Positions 18,694 to 28,583 of a DNA stretch of 64,000 bases are shown one piece after another (the stretch's first letter is position 1; every line of letters begins with the position of its first letter). Under the pieces are notes generated by a model. The model saw only the letters and a list, made by a program, of their open reading frames with translations, did not search any database and was not told the DNA's origin. Source of the stretch: Legionella maceachernii (GTDB taxonomy: Bacteria > Pseudomonadota > Gammaproteobacteria > Legionellales > Legionellaceae); the NCBI RefSeq assembly GCF_900167045.1, contig NZ_FUXJ01000002.1:75898-139897 (forward strand), in the 5' to 3' direction. The position numbers and the translations under genes are program-made.

Positions 18694-21600
18694 ATGCCAA
18701 AACGTACTGATATCAAATCTATCCTCATCCTCGGCGCAGGTCCTATCGTAATTGGTCAAGCATGTGAGTTTGATTATTCAGGTACACAAGCGGTGAGGGC
18801 TTTAAAAGAAGAGGGCTACCGAGTCATTTTGGTTAATTCAAATCCTGCAACGATTATGACTGACCCAGAGCTGGCTGATGCCACCTATATTGAGCCCGTG
18901 CAATGGCAAGAAGTAACCCGTATTATTGAAAAAGAGCGGCCGGATGCGCTATTGCCCACCATGGGAGGGCAAACGGCACTGAATTGTGCTTTGGATTTAG
19001 TGCGAGAGGGGGTTTTAAAAACGTATTCGGTAGAAATGATCGGTGCTACACGAGAAGCGATTGACAGAGCAGAGGACCGCGATAAATTTCGTCAATTAAT
19101 GAAAAAAATTGGTTTGGAGATGCCTCGATCGGCTATTGCACACAGCCTCGAAGAAGCCTTTCAAGTTCAAGCGCAATTAGGTTTTCCTGCCATTATACGC
19201 CCCTCATTCACCATGGGCGGGAGTGGCGGAGGGATTGCTTATAACCGCGAAGAGTTTGAAGAAATTTGTACCCGAGGTTTGGATTTATCCCCCACAAGAG
19301 AATTATTGATTGATGAATCGGTATTGGGATGGAAAGAATATGAAATGGAAGTCGTGCGTGATAAGAATGACAATTGCATTATCGTCTGCACGATCGAGAA
19401 TTTCGACCCCATGGGCGTTCATACCGGTGATTCCATTACCGTTGCTCCAGCTCAAACGTTAACGGACAAAGAATTTCAACGCATGCGGGATGCGGCAATT
19501 AAGGTTTTGCGTGCTGTTGGCGTGGATACAGGCGGTTCAAATGTCCAGTTTGCGATTAATCCTGAAGATGGTCGTATGCTTGTTGTGGAGATGAATCCTC
19601 GGGTATCAAGAAGTTCTGCTTTAGCTTCTAAAGCGACTGGCTTTCCTATCGCTAAAGTGGCAGCCAAGCTTGCTGTAGGCTATACCTTGGATGAATTGAA
19701 AAATGAAATCACCAATGGCAAAACTCCCGCTTCGTTTGAGCCAAGCATCGATTATGTCGTGACTAAAGTGCCTCGATTTAATTTTGATAAATTTCCTCAA
19801 ACTCCCACCACATTAACGACACAAATGAAATCGGTGGGTGAAGTCATGGCCATTGGTTCTAATTTCCAAGAGTCATTACAAAAAGCCATTCGGGGTTTGG
19901 AAATTGGTCGGTCAGGTTTAAACACACTCTTCAAAGAAGGCGAGGACATGGCGCGCCTGCGCGGTCATCTTCTTGAGCCTACCCCCGATCGGTTATGGTA
20001 TATCGCTGATGCTTTTCGTCTTGACATGTCATTGGAAGAAATTCACCAAGAAGCGAAAGTGGATCCCTGGTTTCTCATGCAAATTCAGGAACTTGTGCAA
20101 ATGGAGAAAACCGTCATAGGAAAATCAATCCTTGAAATTGACGAAACCACCATGCGTCAATTGAAACGTCGCGGTTTTGCTGATGCCTACCTTGCCAAAT
20201 TATTTTATTGCAGCGAAGAACAAGTGAGAGCGCATCGTTTAGAATTAGGTGTAACCCCAGTTTATAAACGTATTGATTCTTGCGCAGGCGAATTTCCTAG
20301 TGATACAGCCTACCTGTATTCAACCTACCAAACGGTGTGTGAGGCTCGACCTGAGCAGAACAAAAAGAAAGTCCTCATTTTAGGGGGAGGCCCTAATCGC
20401 ATAGGTCAGGGCATTGAGTTCGATTATTGCTGTGTGCATGCCGCGATGGCATTAAGAGAAGCGGGCTATCAGACTATCATGGTCAATTGTAATCCCGAAA
20501 CCGTGTCCACCGATGTGGACACTTCCGATCGCCTTTATTTTGAACCATTGACGCTTGAGGATGTTCTCTCTATTGTTGCAGTAGAAAAGCCAGACGGTGT
20601 GATTGTGCATTATGGTGGCCAAACCCCACTTAAATTGGCTCGGCAACTGGAAGCGAATGGCGTTATCATTATTGGTACTTCGCCTGATGCGATTGATCAG
20701 GCAGAAGACAGAGAGCGATTTCAAAAATTAGTCACCGAATTAAATTTACATCAACCGGCAAATGGCACGGTGCGTAGTGAAAAGGAAGCGATTGAATTAG
20801 CGAAACGCATTGGTTATCCCTTAGTTGTCAGGCCTTCTTATGTTTTGGGAGGGCGCGCCATGGAGGTGGTTTACCAAGAGGAAGATCTGCGCCATTATTT
20901 GGCGCACGCCGTTGAAGTGTCTAATGATTCGCCAGTTCTTTTGGATAAATTTTTGAATGATGCGATTGAAGTAGACATTGATGCTGTCTGTGATGGTGAA
21001 GAGGTAATGATTGGTGGCATCATGGAACACATTGAACAGGCCGGCATCCATTCAGGGGACTCAGCGTGCACGCTACCGCCTTTTAGTCTCAGTGTGGTGG
21101 TTCAGCAAGATCTCATTGAACAAATACGTCAATTGGCACTTAAATTAGGGGTGGTAGGGTTAATTAATGCTCAATTTGCGATTCAAGCGGATGATATTTA
21201 TGTGTTGGAAGTAAATCCTCGTGCATCGCGTACAGTTCCTTTTGTTTCTAAAGCGACTGGTTTTCCGCTGGCTAAAATTGCTGCCCGCTGTAAAGTAGGG
21301 CAAACATTAAAACAGCAAGGTTTAAGCCAGCATTATCCTATGCCTGCTTTTTATTCCATTAAATTGCCGGTTTTCCCTTTCATTAAATTTTCGGGTGTCG
21401 ATTCCATTTTAGGACCAGAAATGAAATCAACGGGCGAAGTGATGGGAATTGCTAGACGCTTTGGACAAGCCTATGCTAAAGCCCAGTTGGGAGCCGGTTG
21501 TAATATTGTCAAGAGACGACGTGCCTTTGTGTCCGTGCGGGATGCTGATAAGGCAAGAATAGGTGAAATCGCTAAGCGGCTGATTCAGTTGGGTTTTGAG

Positions 21601-21900
21601 ATTATAGCGACACGCGGAACAGCTTTAGTTCTTCAAGCTGCTGGAATTGATTGTCGACGTGTTTTTAAGGTTGCAGAAGGGCGCCCCCATGTGGTTGACT
21701 TTATTAAAAACAATGAAATCGATTTCATTGTAAACACAACGGAGGGTAAACAAGCAACAGCTGATTCATTTGCAATTAGACGCAATGCATTGCAACACAA
21801 GGTTAGCTATACTACAACTTTATCTGGTGCCGAAGCAGCTTGCTTGGCAATGAAGTACGAAGACCGAGAAACGGTTACTCGATTACAAGATTTACATTAG
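18694..21900 (+). CDS. carB: Carbamoyl-phosphate synthase large subunit
   Basis: Synthesises carbamoyl phosphate from bicarbonate, ammonia (delivered by CarA) and two ATP, for pyrimidine and arginine synthesis. The 1068-residue product starts at ATG 18694 with the standard [18 protein letters not shown]; an in-frame GTG three codons upstream is less likely. Two ATP-grasp halves are visible, each opening with a glycine loop ([17 protein letters not shown] and [16 protein letters not shown]). A C-terminal MGS-like allosteric domain (about residues 935-1068) follows. The usual upstream carA is absent; an accessory island takes its place. greA follows after 8 nt. Confidence 0.98.
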   Translation: MPKRTDIKSILILGAGPIVIGQACEFDYSGTQAVRALKEEGYRVILVNSNPATIMTDPELADATYIEPVQWQEVTRIIEKERPDALLPTMGGQTALNCALDLVREGVLKTYSVEMIGATREAIDRAEDRDKFRQLMKKIGLEMPRSAIAHSLEEAFQVQAQLGFPAIIRPSFTMGGSGGGIAYNREEFEEICTRGLDLSPTRELLIDESVLGWKEYEMEVVRDKNDNCIIVCTIENFDPMGVHTGDSITVAPAQTLTDKEFQRMRDAAIKVLRAVGVDTGGSNVQFAINPEDGRMLVVEMNPRVSRSSALASKATGFPIAKVAAKLAVGYTLDELKNEITNGKTPASFEPSIDYVVTKVPRFNFDKFPQTPTTLTTQMKSVGEVMAIGSNFQESLQKAIRGLEIGRSGLNTLFKEGEDMARLRGHLLEPTPDRLWYIADAFRLDMSLEEIHQEAKVDPWFLMQIQELVQMEKTVIGKSILEIDETTMRQLKRRGFADAYLAKLFYCSEEQVRAHRLELGVTPVYKRIDSCAGEFPSDTAYLYSTYQTVCEARPEQNKKKVLILGGGPNRIGQGIEFDYCCVHAAMALREAGYQTIMVNCNPETVSTDVDTSDRLYFEPLTLEDVLSIVAVEKPDGVIVHYGGQTPLKLARQLEANGVIIIGTSPDAIDQAEDRERFQKLVTELNLHQPANGTVRSEKEAIELAKRIGYPLVVRPSYVLGGRAMEVVYQEEDLRHYLAHAVEVSNDSPVLLDKFLNDAIEVDIDAVCDGEEVMIGGIMEHIEQAGIHSGDSACTLPPFSLSVVVQQDLIEQIRQLALKLGVVGLINAQFAIQADDIYVLEVNPRASRTVPFVSKATGFPLAKIAARCKVGQTLKQQGLSQHYPMPAFYSIKLPVFPFIKFSGVDSILGPEMKSTGEVMGIARRFGQAYAKAQLGAGCNIVKRRRAFVSVRDADKARIGEIAKRLIQLGFEIIATRGTALVLQAAGIDCRRVFKVAEGRPHVVDFIKNNEIDFIVNTTEGKQATADSFAIRRNALQHKVSYTTTLSGAEAACLAMKYEDRETVTRLQDLH

Positions 21901-21908
21901 AGGTGGAT

Positions 21909-22397
21909 ATGCAAAAGCATCCTATGACAGTTCAAGGGGCAGAAGCGCTCAAAATGGAATTACATCGTCTAAAATCAGTGGAGCGCCCGCGCATTATAGA
22001 AGCCATCGCTACTGCCCGAGCGCATGGTGATTTGAAAGAAAACGCGGAGTATCATGCTGCACGTGAACAACAAAGTTTTAATGAAGGTCGGATTCAAGAG
22101 TTAGAAGCAAAATTGGCCCATTGCCAAGTGGTGGATATCAGTAAATTACCTAACAACGGCAAAGTTATCTTTGGTGCTTTTGTGCGTTTATTGCATGTAG
22201 AAACTAACATGGAAATCACTTACCAGATTGTGGGTGAAGATGAAGCCGATATCAAAATTAATAAAATCTCTTATAGTTCACCCATTGGTCGTGCGCTTAT
22301 CGGAAAGTTGGTCGAAGACACAGTCACTGTAGAAACTCCGGGTGGAGTGGTTGAATATGAGATTATTCATGTTAATTATATTCCACAAGAAGAATAA
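21909..22397 (+). CDS. greA: Transcription elongation factor GreA
   Basis: Binds the secondary channel of RNA polymerase and stimulates cleavage of backtracked transcripts. The start ATG 21909 (GAGGTGGAT upstream) gives 162 residues beginning [18 protein letters not shown], matching E. coli GreA. The coiled-coil tip [15 protein letters not shown] carries the two acidic residues needed for cleavage. The C-terminal FKBP-like domain includes [11 protein letters not shown]. It lies 8 nt after carB, as in the conserved carB-greA pair. Confidence 0.97.
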   Translation: MQKHPMTVQGAEALKMELHRLKSVERPRIIEAIATARAHGDLKENAEYHAAREQQSFNEGRIQELEAKLAHCQVVDISKLPNNGKVIFGAFVRLLHVETNMEITYQIVGEDEADIKINKISYSSPIGRALIGKLVEDTVTVETPGGVVEYEIIHVNYIPQEE

Positions 22398-22451
22398 CCT
22401 GGATTGAGCCGGCAACACCAAATACACCTTTCTGACCTCACCCTGACTGAC

Positions 22452-22510
22452 AGGAGCCCAGCATTTATAGATCCGCGATCACGCGGAACGTAGGCTCCTC
22501 ATCCCTTTTT
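22452..22510 (+). terminator. Probable terminator after greA
   Basis: Two nested inverted repeats: outer AGGAGCC (22452-22458) with GGCTCCT (22493-22499), inner TCCGCG (22472-22477) with CGCGGA (22482-22487). A run of five T follows at 22506-22510. It lies between convergent greA and the acid phosphatase gene. The six-base gap before the T run makes it less canonical. Confidence 0.5.
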
Positions 22511-22519
22511 ATCTAGAAC

Positions 22520-23188
22520 TTACGGAAGGTAATAAAATGGATTGGGTAATTTAAAACCTCTTTGCGCATAGCCTCCCTGTAAATCGCTGTATTGGTCGCC
22601 AATTGAAGCAATAACCGTGTAGCCTTGCTTGGTAATGGATCTTCTTGCTTGTGATTTGAAAGGAATAATGGAGGGTTGATGGTAATTATCAGGACGGAAA
22701 TAAAGGCCGGACCAATGATTATAGCCAGCACGCAGTAGGTTCGCTCGAGTTGCCTTTAACATTGACAGAGGTCTGCCTGTGACGAAAAAGACAGCAACGT
22801 GATGATTGCGAGCGCTGTTGTAAAGAGAGAGCATTGGTTTAATGGCGGGTGCATCTGCTGCTAACAAATCCTTTTCAACTTGAGCTTTATCGGCATCAAA
22901 ATGTCGTTTAATCATTCTTGGATAGTTACTTAAGCTTGTTTCGTCGATATCGAGAACAATGGCTAATTTCTTTTTCTTATTACCTTGCTGTTCATTAGCG
23001 GCTGTTTGCATCAAGATATATTGCTCTGCCTGAGCGATGACGCAGGAAAGTTCTTTTTGATAGCTTCCTGAGTCATGATAGGCCTCGAGTTCTTTTTTTA
23101 AAACACTTAAATTAAGGGGTTCAGCGAAGGAGAAAGAGGCTAATAGAGTAAAACTTAACGCGAAGAAAATTTGATTGATGGTTTTCAT
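22520..23188 (-). CDS. HAD-family acid phosphatase, exported
   Basis: Predicted periplasmic phosphomonoesterase of the plant-vegetative-storage-protein / class B-like HAD group. The 222-residue product has a signal peptide (MKTINQIFFALSFTLLASFS, cleavage near FAEP). HAD motif I is VLDIDETSLSNYP with nucleophile Asp80 and acid/base Asp82. Motif II is FFVTGRP, the motif III lysine lies in PFKSQARR, and motif IV is SIGDQYSDL. All catalytic elements are present. It is a single gene convergent with greA and downstream of the LetS/BarA gene on the same strand. Confidence 0.88.
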   Translation of the reverse strand: MKTINQIFFALSFTLLASFSFAEPLNLSVLKKELEAYHDSGSYQKELSCVIAQAEQYILMQTAANEQQGNKKKKLAIVLDIDETSLSNYPRMIKRHFDADKAQVEKDLLAADAPAIKPMLSLYNSARNHHVAVFFVTGRPLSMLKATRANLLRAGYNHWSGLYFRPDNYHQPSIIPFKSQARRSITKQGYTVIASIGDQYSDLQGGYAQRGFKLPNPFYYLP

Positions 23189-23300
23189 TGGTGATCCGTT
23201 GAAATAAATTAGTCGGCATTATAAAAGGAAAAAATTGCTTGTCAATTGTGCAATTTGCTTTCAGATTGGGTGATATTTATTGTTTCACTCATAGGGTTCG

Positions 23301-26039
23301 CTAATCAGAGGAATGCGTTTGATAGAGATCATTAAATTCATCAATCACTTCATCAATGCTTTTAATCAACTCAGTAAAGGCTGGTTTTAATTCTTCAATC
23401 GTTTTTGCATGCTTAGCTTGTTTTTCGAGCTGAATGACTTGGGTTTGCAAATGAGGTACACCACAAAAACAACAAGCTCCATGTAATTTATGAGCTGCAC
23501 TTTCTAATCCCTTGATGTCTTTATTGCGCAATAGTTGTAAAAACTCTTCGCGGTTTTTATGTAATTCATCGACAAAGCGAGCAAGAAATTCCTCGGCCAG
23601 CGCTTGGTTTCCAGAGACTTTTTGTACGCAAAGTTGCCAATCGATAGCGGGAGCCTTTGATTTTTTGAGAAAGAGCAAGAGATGATTCAAGAGTTGTTTT
23701 TCATCAATTGGTTTTTGTAAGCAAAGATCAACGCCTGATTTTTGCAAACGTTCTTTATTCAGATCGGGGCTGTTCGCACTGATAACGACAATAGGAGTTT
23801 GTTTATTCAACATCGATTCTTGACGAATCATTCTTGCCGCATCAAGCCCATTGAGTTTGGGCATTTGTAAATCAAGTAATATGACATTATATCGTTTGCT
23901 CTGGCAGGCTTTGACTGCTTCTTCGCCGTTATCAACGGTTTCAATATTCGTGTGTTCACTGAGTAGTGAATTGAGTAACATTCGATTGACCGGATTATCT
24001 TCCGCAATTAACAATTCAGGGTGAGCAATACGAAGCTGAGAGCGCAGACTATCTAATTCGTGATCCGTTGAAGGGATTTGCGAAGCCTGGTTGAGTAAAA
24101 ATTCAATGGCTTCATGCAGTTTTTGGATACTGATGGGTTTGAATAAAAAGGCATGGGCACCTAATGCTTGAGGATCGTGAATGAGCCATTTAGAAACTAA
24201 AGCACAGGAGATGGATTGCTTGCGTAATACTTGTGCGACTTGTTTTTCACATCCTTCGTTCACATTAATGAAAGCAAGTGTGCAATCGCTGTGTTTGGCA
24301 AAAGCTGCTTCAAGCTGGTTAAAAGAGTCGACGGGTACAGTTTCGATACCCCAATAACCCAACCCATTGCACAGCGCTTCCAAATAGAGCGGATTATCAT
24401 CATAGCAAAGAGCCTTTAAATGATCGAAACGCTGACTTTGATGTTTTTCCACCTCATAAGCAGCCAATTTTTCCAGTTTTACTCGGACAGCAAAGGTTGA
24501 TCCTTTATTGACTTCACTGGTTAAAGTTATTCGTCCTTGCATGGTTTCAATCAATTTTTTACAGATCACCAAACCTAAACCGGATCCACCATAACGTCGA
24601 GTGATGGTAGTGTCGGCTTGATTAAAGGCGTTAAATAATTTGGTTTGATCTTCACTGGAAATGCCAATTCCAGTGTCAGTAACGGAGATACAGAGTGTGT
24701 AATCCTTCTCCGTTTCTTGCTCGATAGCGGTACGGATGAGTACATACCCTTGGTCGGTAAATTTGACGGCATTGCTAACTAGATTAGTAATGATTTGCTT
24801 CATACGCAAAGGATCACCGAGTACCGTTTTAGGCACATTGATGGCAGTCGAAGGGATTAAATCAATCCCTTTTTTGTGCGCATTAGGAGCAGTAAGCGCT
24901 AAAACCTCATCGATACAAGCGCGAATGTCGAGAGGAATGCAATCCAGATGCAGTTTGCCGGCATCCATTTTAGAATAATCAAGAATATCATTAATAATGG
25001 CTAACAAATCTTGTGCGGAAGATTTAATGGTTTTGACGTAATCAAGCTGCAGACTATCCAATTTTGATTCAAGTAAGACGTTGGTAAATCCAATCACCCC
25101 ATTCATGGGGGTGCGAATTTCATGACTCATGTTGGCAATAAACTCGGATTTTTGTCGGCTTTTTTCTTCGGCTTTTTTCTTTTCCAACGATAGTTCGATG
25201 TTTTTCTCTTCCAATAACTCCAAACTTTGTTGTAAGTCGGCCGTTGCGACTTCAATATGATGATTTAATTCATTAACTACGTTTAAGTATTGCTTTTGTA
25301 AGTGAGCGCATCCTCGCTCAATAATTCCTAATTCCCCTGGGCTTGAAACATTAATATGTGTTTCAAATTCATTACTTAAAATTTGTTTCATGCTACGTCT
25401 AAGACGAGAAATGGGCAAATAGATTTGCTTGGATAAGAAATAATGGATGGTTAGGCTCATTAATAAGCCGAGCAAAATAGTAAAAATAGTCACGATGAAC
25501 ATGCGATATTGCATGATGAGCATGGATTGCGTGTCAATATCAATCGAAAGCCAACCTAAAATATCGTCCGCTTGTAAAGCAATGGGATTGGTAAATGCTT
25601 TAAAAGGGGTGGTTGAGTAAAGATTAAACTTAGGAATAGTAATAGGCGCAATAAAATTGATGGTATAAGGTTTAATTTGTTTACTTTCAATGTAGTCGCC
25701 AGTGAACTCTGGTGGTTTAAAAGGTTTGTGAATGGAATGTTTGCCGCCTCGGTATGCAAGTAATTGGCCTTGAGCGTTATAAAAGGCTAGTGCCTTAACT
25801 TCTGGGTTCACTGTGGACGCATTGATTAAACCTTGCAAAGTTCGACTATCGTTGCGTAACATCGCGAATTGCGCTGCGGGTAGCAACTGGCGAATATAGG
25901 CTTCGCCTAACCTGGACATGTGTAGTTTTAAATCTCTATTAAATTGGCCATTAAAGAATAAGGCAAAGAGGAGTGCAACCAAAAGAACTGGTATTAAGGT
26001 AGTGACGCGCAGTTGGTATTTAATGCCGAGTCTTTTCAT
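23301..26039 (-). CDS. letS: Hybrid sensor histidine kinase, BarA/LetS type
   Basis: Tripartite hybrid kinase of 912 residues, the length of BarA/LetS. Order: transmembrane helix (about 12-30), periplasmic sensor, second helix (about 178-203), HAMP, coiled coil, and HisKA with His306 in NMSHEIRTPMNG. The ATPase domain follows (N box ITNLVSNAVKF, then DTGIGIS and GGSGLGL). Next come a degenerate receiver (LCYDDN), a true receiver (IAEDNPVNR, phospho-Asp in ILLDLQMP) and an HPt domain (AHKLHGACC). In Legionella, LetS with LetA drives CsrA-antagonising small RNAs at the replicative-to-transmissive switch. The response regulator partner is not in this window. Confidence 0.92.
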   Translation of the reverse strand: MKRLGIKYQLRVTTLIPVLLVALLFALFFNGQFNRDLKLHMSRLGEAYIRQLLPAAQFAMLRNDSRTLQGLINASTVNPEVKALAFYNAQGQLLAYRGGKHSIHKPFKPPEFTGDYIESKQIKPYTINFIAPITIPKFNLYSTTPFKAFTNPIALQADDILGWLSIDIDTQSMLIMQYRMFIVTIFTILLGLLMSLTIHYFLSKQIYLPISRLRRSMKQILSNEFETHINVSSPGELGIIERGCAHLQKQYLNVVNELNHHIEVATADLQQSLELLEEKNIELSLEKKKAEEKSRQKSEFIANMSHEIRTPMNGVIGFTNVLLESKLDSLQLDYVKTIKSSAQDLLAIINDILDYSKMDAGKLHLDCIPLDIRACIDEVLALTAPNAHKKGIDLIPSTAINVPKTVLGDPLRMKQIITNLVSNAVKFTDQGYVLIRTAIEQETEKDYTLCISVTDTGIGISSEDQTKLFNAFNQADTTITRRYGGSGLGLVICKKLIETMQGRITLTSEVNKGSTFAVRVKLEKLAAYEVEKHQSQRFDHLKALCYDDNPLYLEALCNGLGYWGIETVPVDSFNQLEAAFAKHSDCTLAFINVNEGCEKQVAQVLRKQSISCALVSKWLIHDPQALGAHAFLFKPISIQKLHEAIEFLLNQASQIPSTDHELDSLRSQLRIAHPELLIAEDNPVNRMLLNSLLSEHTNIETVDNGEEAVKACQSKRYNVILLDLQMPKLNGLDAARMIRQESMLNKQTPIVVISANSPDLNKERLQKSGVDLCLQKPIDEKQLLNHLLLFLKKSKAPAIDWQLCVQKVSGNQALAEEFLARFVDELHKNREEFLQLLRNKDIKGLESAAHKLHGACCFCGVPHLQTQVIQLEKQAKHAKTIEELKPAFTELIKSIDEVIDEFNDLYQTHSSD

Positions 26040-26453
26040 GATAGTGTAGATTATCTTTAGATTAGCAAGTTTCTTGTTAATAGAGAAAAGGGACTAAAGT
26101 GCATTTGTTTATTTTGCGTTGTTTAGAAAGTCAGCTATTATATACCCAAGATTCTTCAAAATGCTATTTTTAGTCCATTGCTTTTTTCGCTTTAGAAAAC
26201 GTTTAAAGATTCTCACGGGGAAAGTATTCTTTACAGTCTCTTTAAAATGGTTTCGGAGCAAAAAAATTCAAGCCATCTAAGACTTAACATTTTGAGATAA
26301 CCTGATTATTTTATTGCTTAAAACGTGATAGGTCAGCGACCTCCCGGCGCCTGCGGGAGCCAAGCGGCGTAAGAGAAGATTCCTCAGCCTGCGGACACGC
26401 AAGGTCGTTGGGCAAGAAGGTAGGATGGCCTATTACCTTACAACGGAGCCCTG
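26040..26453. other. Long spacer between divergent letS and gltX
   Basis: 414 bp with no open reading frame of note. The first ~280 bp are AT-rich and presumably carry both promoters. From about 26331 the composition turns GC-rich with several inverted repeats (see the leader entry). No tRNA or recognised riboswitch was identified. Confidence 0.6.
26331..26440 (+). promoter_or_regulatory. Structured GC-rich leader upstream of gltX
   Basis: Contains a perfect hairpin CTCCCG (26341-26346) / CGGGAG (26354-26359) and a longer-range pairing GCGACCT (26336-26342) with AGGTCGT (26402-26408), which would compete with the first hairpin. A third hairpin, AAGGTA with TACCTT, sits just before the gltX ribosome-binding site. 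The mutually exclusive pairings suggest either a regulatory leader, a small RNA, or a REP-like repeat. No known family was recognised. Confidence 0.35.
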
Positions 26454-27875
26454 ATGGTAGTTAGAACGCGTTTTGCCCCAAGCCCTACCGGTTTTTTACA
26501 TGTTGGTGGTGTACGCACCGCTTTATTTTCTTGGTTATATGCAAAACATCATAAAGGGCAATTTGTATTGCGCATCGAAGACACGGATCAAGAGCGCTCA
26601 ACGCAAGAGTCTGTGCAAGCTATTCTTGATGGAATGGCGTGGTTAGGCCTTGATCATGACGAAGGACCTTATTACCAAACCAAACGTTACTCTCGTTATC
26701 AAAAAATTGCAGAGCAGTTGCTTGAAGAAGGAAAAGCTTACCGTTGTGTATGCAGTAAAGATCGTCTAGACGCTTTGCGAGAATCGCAACTGACCGCCAA
26801 GCAAAAGCCTCGCTATGATGGGCATTGCCGTGATAAGAATTTGCCCGCAGGTAATGAACCTTACGTCATACGATTTAGAAATCCTCAAACGGGTGTTGTT
26901 TCGTTCGCGGACGTGGTGTATGGCAACATCAATGTTGAAAACAGCGAGTTGGATGATTTAATTCTCATTCGCTCAGACGGCCATCCAACGTACAATTTTG
27001 CTGTGGTTATTGATGATTGGGATATGCAAATTACCCATGTGATTCGTGGGGATGATCATATCAATAATACACCTCGGCAAATTAATTTATTAAATGCGCT
27101 TAACGCCCCCATACCGGTTTTTGCGCATTTGCCAATGATCCTTGGTGATGATGGTAAACGCCTGTCAAAACGACATGGCGCAGTCAGTGTGTTGCAATTT
27201 AAAGAATTAGGTGTTTTACCTCATGCTTTGCTGAATTATCTGGTGCGCTTAGGGTGGTCTTATAAAGATCAGGAAATTTTTAGCGTTAAGGAAATGATCG
27301 ATTATTTTGATTTAAGAAATGTCAGTCGAGGCGTGTCCAGCTTTAATTATGATAAGCTCTATTGGCTAAATCAACATTACCAAAAAAATGATCCACCAGA
27401 AACGGTGGCAGAAGCATTGCGTTGGCATTTTCAAAAACAAGGTCTTGACCCAAGGAATGGTCCTTCACTGGCTGATTTAGTGACAATACAAGCAGAGCGC
27501 TATAAGTCTTTAGCGGAAATATGTCAGGGAAGTCGTTATTTTTACGAGGATTCGGTGCAGTACGATGACGATGCCGTTAAAAAGCATTTACGCCCAATTG
27601 TTCTGGAACCACTTGAGGCACTTTATAAGTTACTGCAACAACTAAAACAGTGGGACAGCGAAGCCTTGCAACAATGCATTAATGATGTTAGCGCTGAATT
27701 TGATATGAATATGGGTAAAATTGCGCAGCCGCTGCGCGTGGCGGTAACGGGCAGCAGTGTATCACCAGCAATTGCAATGACACTTCATTTACTGGGCCAA
27801 CAACGGACATTAGCACGCTTAGAACTTGCATTGCAAACCATTCGTGAGCGAGCTGCAAGCAGCCAGTGCCAGTGA
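26454..27875 (+). CDS. gltX: Glutamate-tRNA ligase
   Basis: Class I aminoacyl-tRNA synthetase that charges tRNA-Glu; two tRNA-Glu(TTC) genes are in this window. The 473-residue product has the expected length. The HIGH-type signature is PSPTGFLHVGGVRTALF near the N-terminus and the KMSKS-type loop is DDGKRLSKRHGA (about residues 235-246). The helical anticodon-binding region follows. The cysteine pair in YRCVCSKDRL and CR further on resembles the optional zinc site. GGAG lies 6 nt before ATG 26454. It is monocistronic behind a long structured leader. Confidence 0.97.
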   Translation: MVVRTRFAPSPTGFLHVGGVRTALFSWLYAKHHKGQFVLRIEDTDQERSTQESVQAILDGMAWLGLDHDEGPYYQTKRYSRYQKIAEQLLEEGKAYRCVCSKDRLDALRESQLTAKQKPRYDGHCRDKNLPAGNEPYVIRFRNPQTGVVSFADVVYGNINVENSELDDLILIRSDGHPTYNFAVVIDDWDMQITHVIRGDDHINNTPRQINLLNALNAPIPVFAHLPMILGDDGKRLSKRHGAVSVLQFKELGVLPHALLNYLVRLGWSYKDQEIFSVKEMIDYFDLRNVSRGVSSFNYDKLYWLNQHYQKNDPPETVAEALRWHFQKQGLDPRNGPSLADLVTIQAERYKSLAEICQGSRYFYEDSVQYDDDAVKKHLRPIVLEPLEALYKLLQQLKQWDSEALQQCINDVSAEFDMNMGKIAQPLRVAVTGSSVSPAIAMTLHLLGQQRTLARLELALQTIRERAASSQCQ

Positions 27876-28009
27876 ACCAGGTACGCTTGAATCGGGGTAA
27901 ATGGATTTAAGCTATCCTTTTGTAAAGAAGAGTAAAAAATTCTTAGGCTGATGGCAGGGGTATAACCCCACTGCTTATCGACAAGCTTACTTATTGGTTA
28001 AGTCAATAA

Positions 28010-28402
28010 TTATTCACCTTCTAATGACCTGCTTTCAATATGATGAAGAATGGCTTTAGCACTCGCGGGCGTAAAAGGTTTGTTAAAGTACCTTTCGATA
28101 CCTACAGCGAGCGCTTTTTTTGCGTAATCGGGTTCACCATGCGCGGTCACTGCTACAATGGGAGTGTTTTTGTTAATAGAACTTTGCTTAATTGAGCTAG
28201 CTACTTCAAAGCCATCTGGACCATCACCCAGTCCAATGTCCATTAGGATGACATCATAAGCATGAGTCATTGTTTTTTCCAAAGCAATTTCCCCATTTGA
28301 GGCGATATCTACAAGGCAACCAAGCTTTGCTAATTGTGCTTTGGCAACCATTTGAGCAATGAGAGTGTCTTCGACGACAAGCACATGGATAGGGTGAGTC
28401 AT
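28010..28402 (-). CDS. Stand-alone CheY-like response regulator
   Basis: Single receiver domain of 130 residues without an output domain. The acidic pocket is VVEDT, the phospho-acceptor is Asp55 in VILMDIGLGDGPDGFE, the Thr switch lies in IVAVTAH, and the conserved Lys in FNKPFTPA. The GLGDGPDGFE loop after the phosphorylated Asp is longer than usual. It lies 181 bp downstream of a PAS-PAS histidine kinase on the same strand, which is its likely partner. Single-domain receivers usually act by protein contact or in phosphorelays. Confidence 0.9.
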   Translation of the reverse strand: MTHPIHVLVVEDTLIAQMVAKAQLAKLGCLVDIASNGEIALEKTMTHAYDVILMDIGLGDGPDGFEVASSIKQSSINKNTPIVAVTAHGEPDYAKKALAVGIERYFNKPFTPASAKAILHHIESRSLEGE

Positions 28403-28583
28403 TCATTTTCCCTTAAGTTAACGCTAATCTTTGGGATAAAGATTAATCTAACATCAATTCCATCGACTACCAAACAGGTATTATATACAATTGTTGCAAA
28501 AATTTGTAATGTTGTATTTTTCTGAGCAAAGCGAAGAACCGCAACGCGCTTGATGACCGTATTGATGCGGCTAAAATAAGCGG

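Noticed and set aside
26331..26440. 6S RNA or SRP RNA gene before gltX
   Set aside because: The segment is too short for 6S RNA and lacks its long open bulge; SRP RNA core motifs are absent. Only a short GCCTGCGG similarity was seen.
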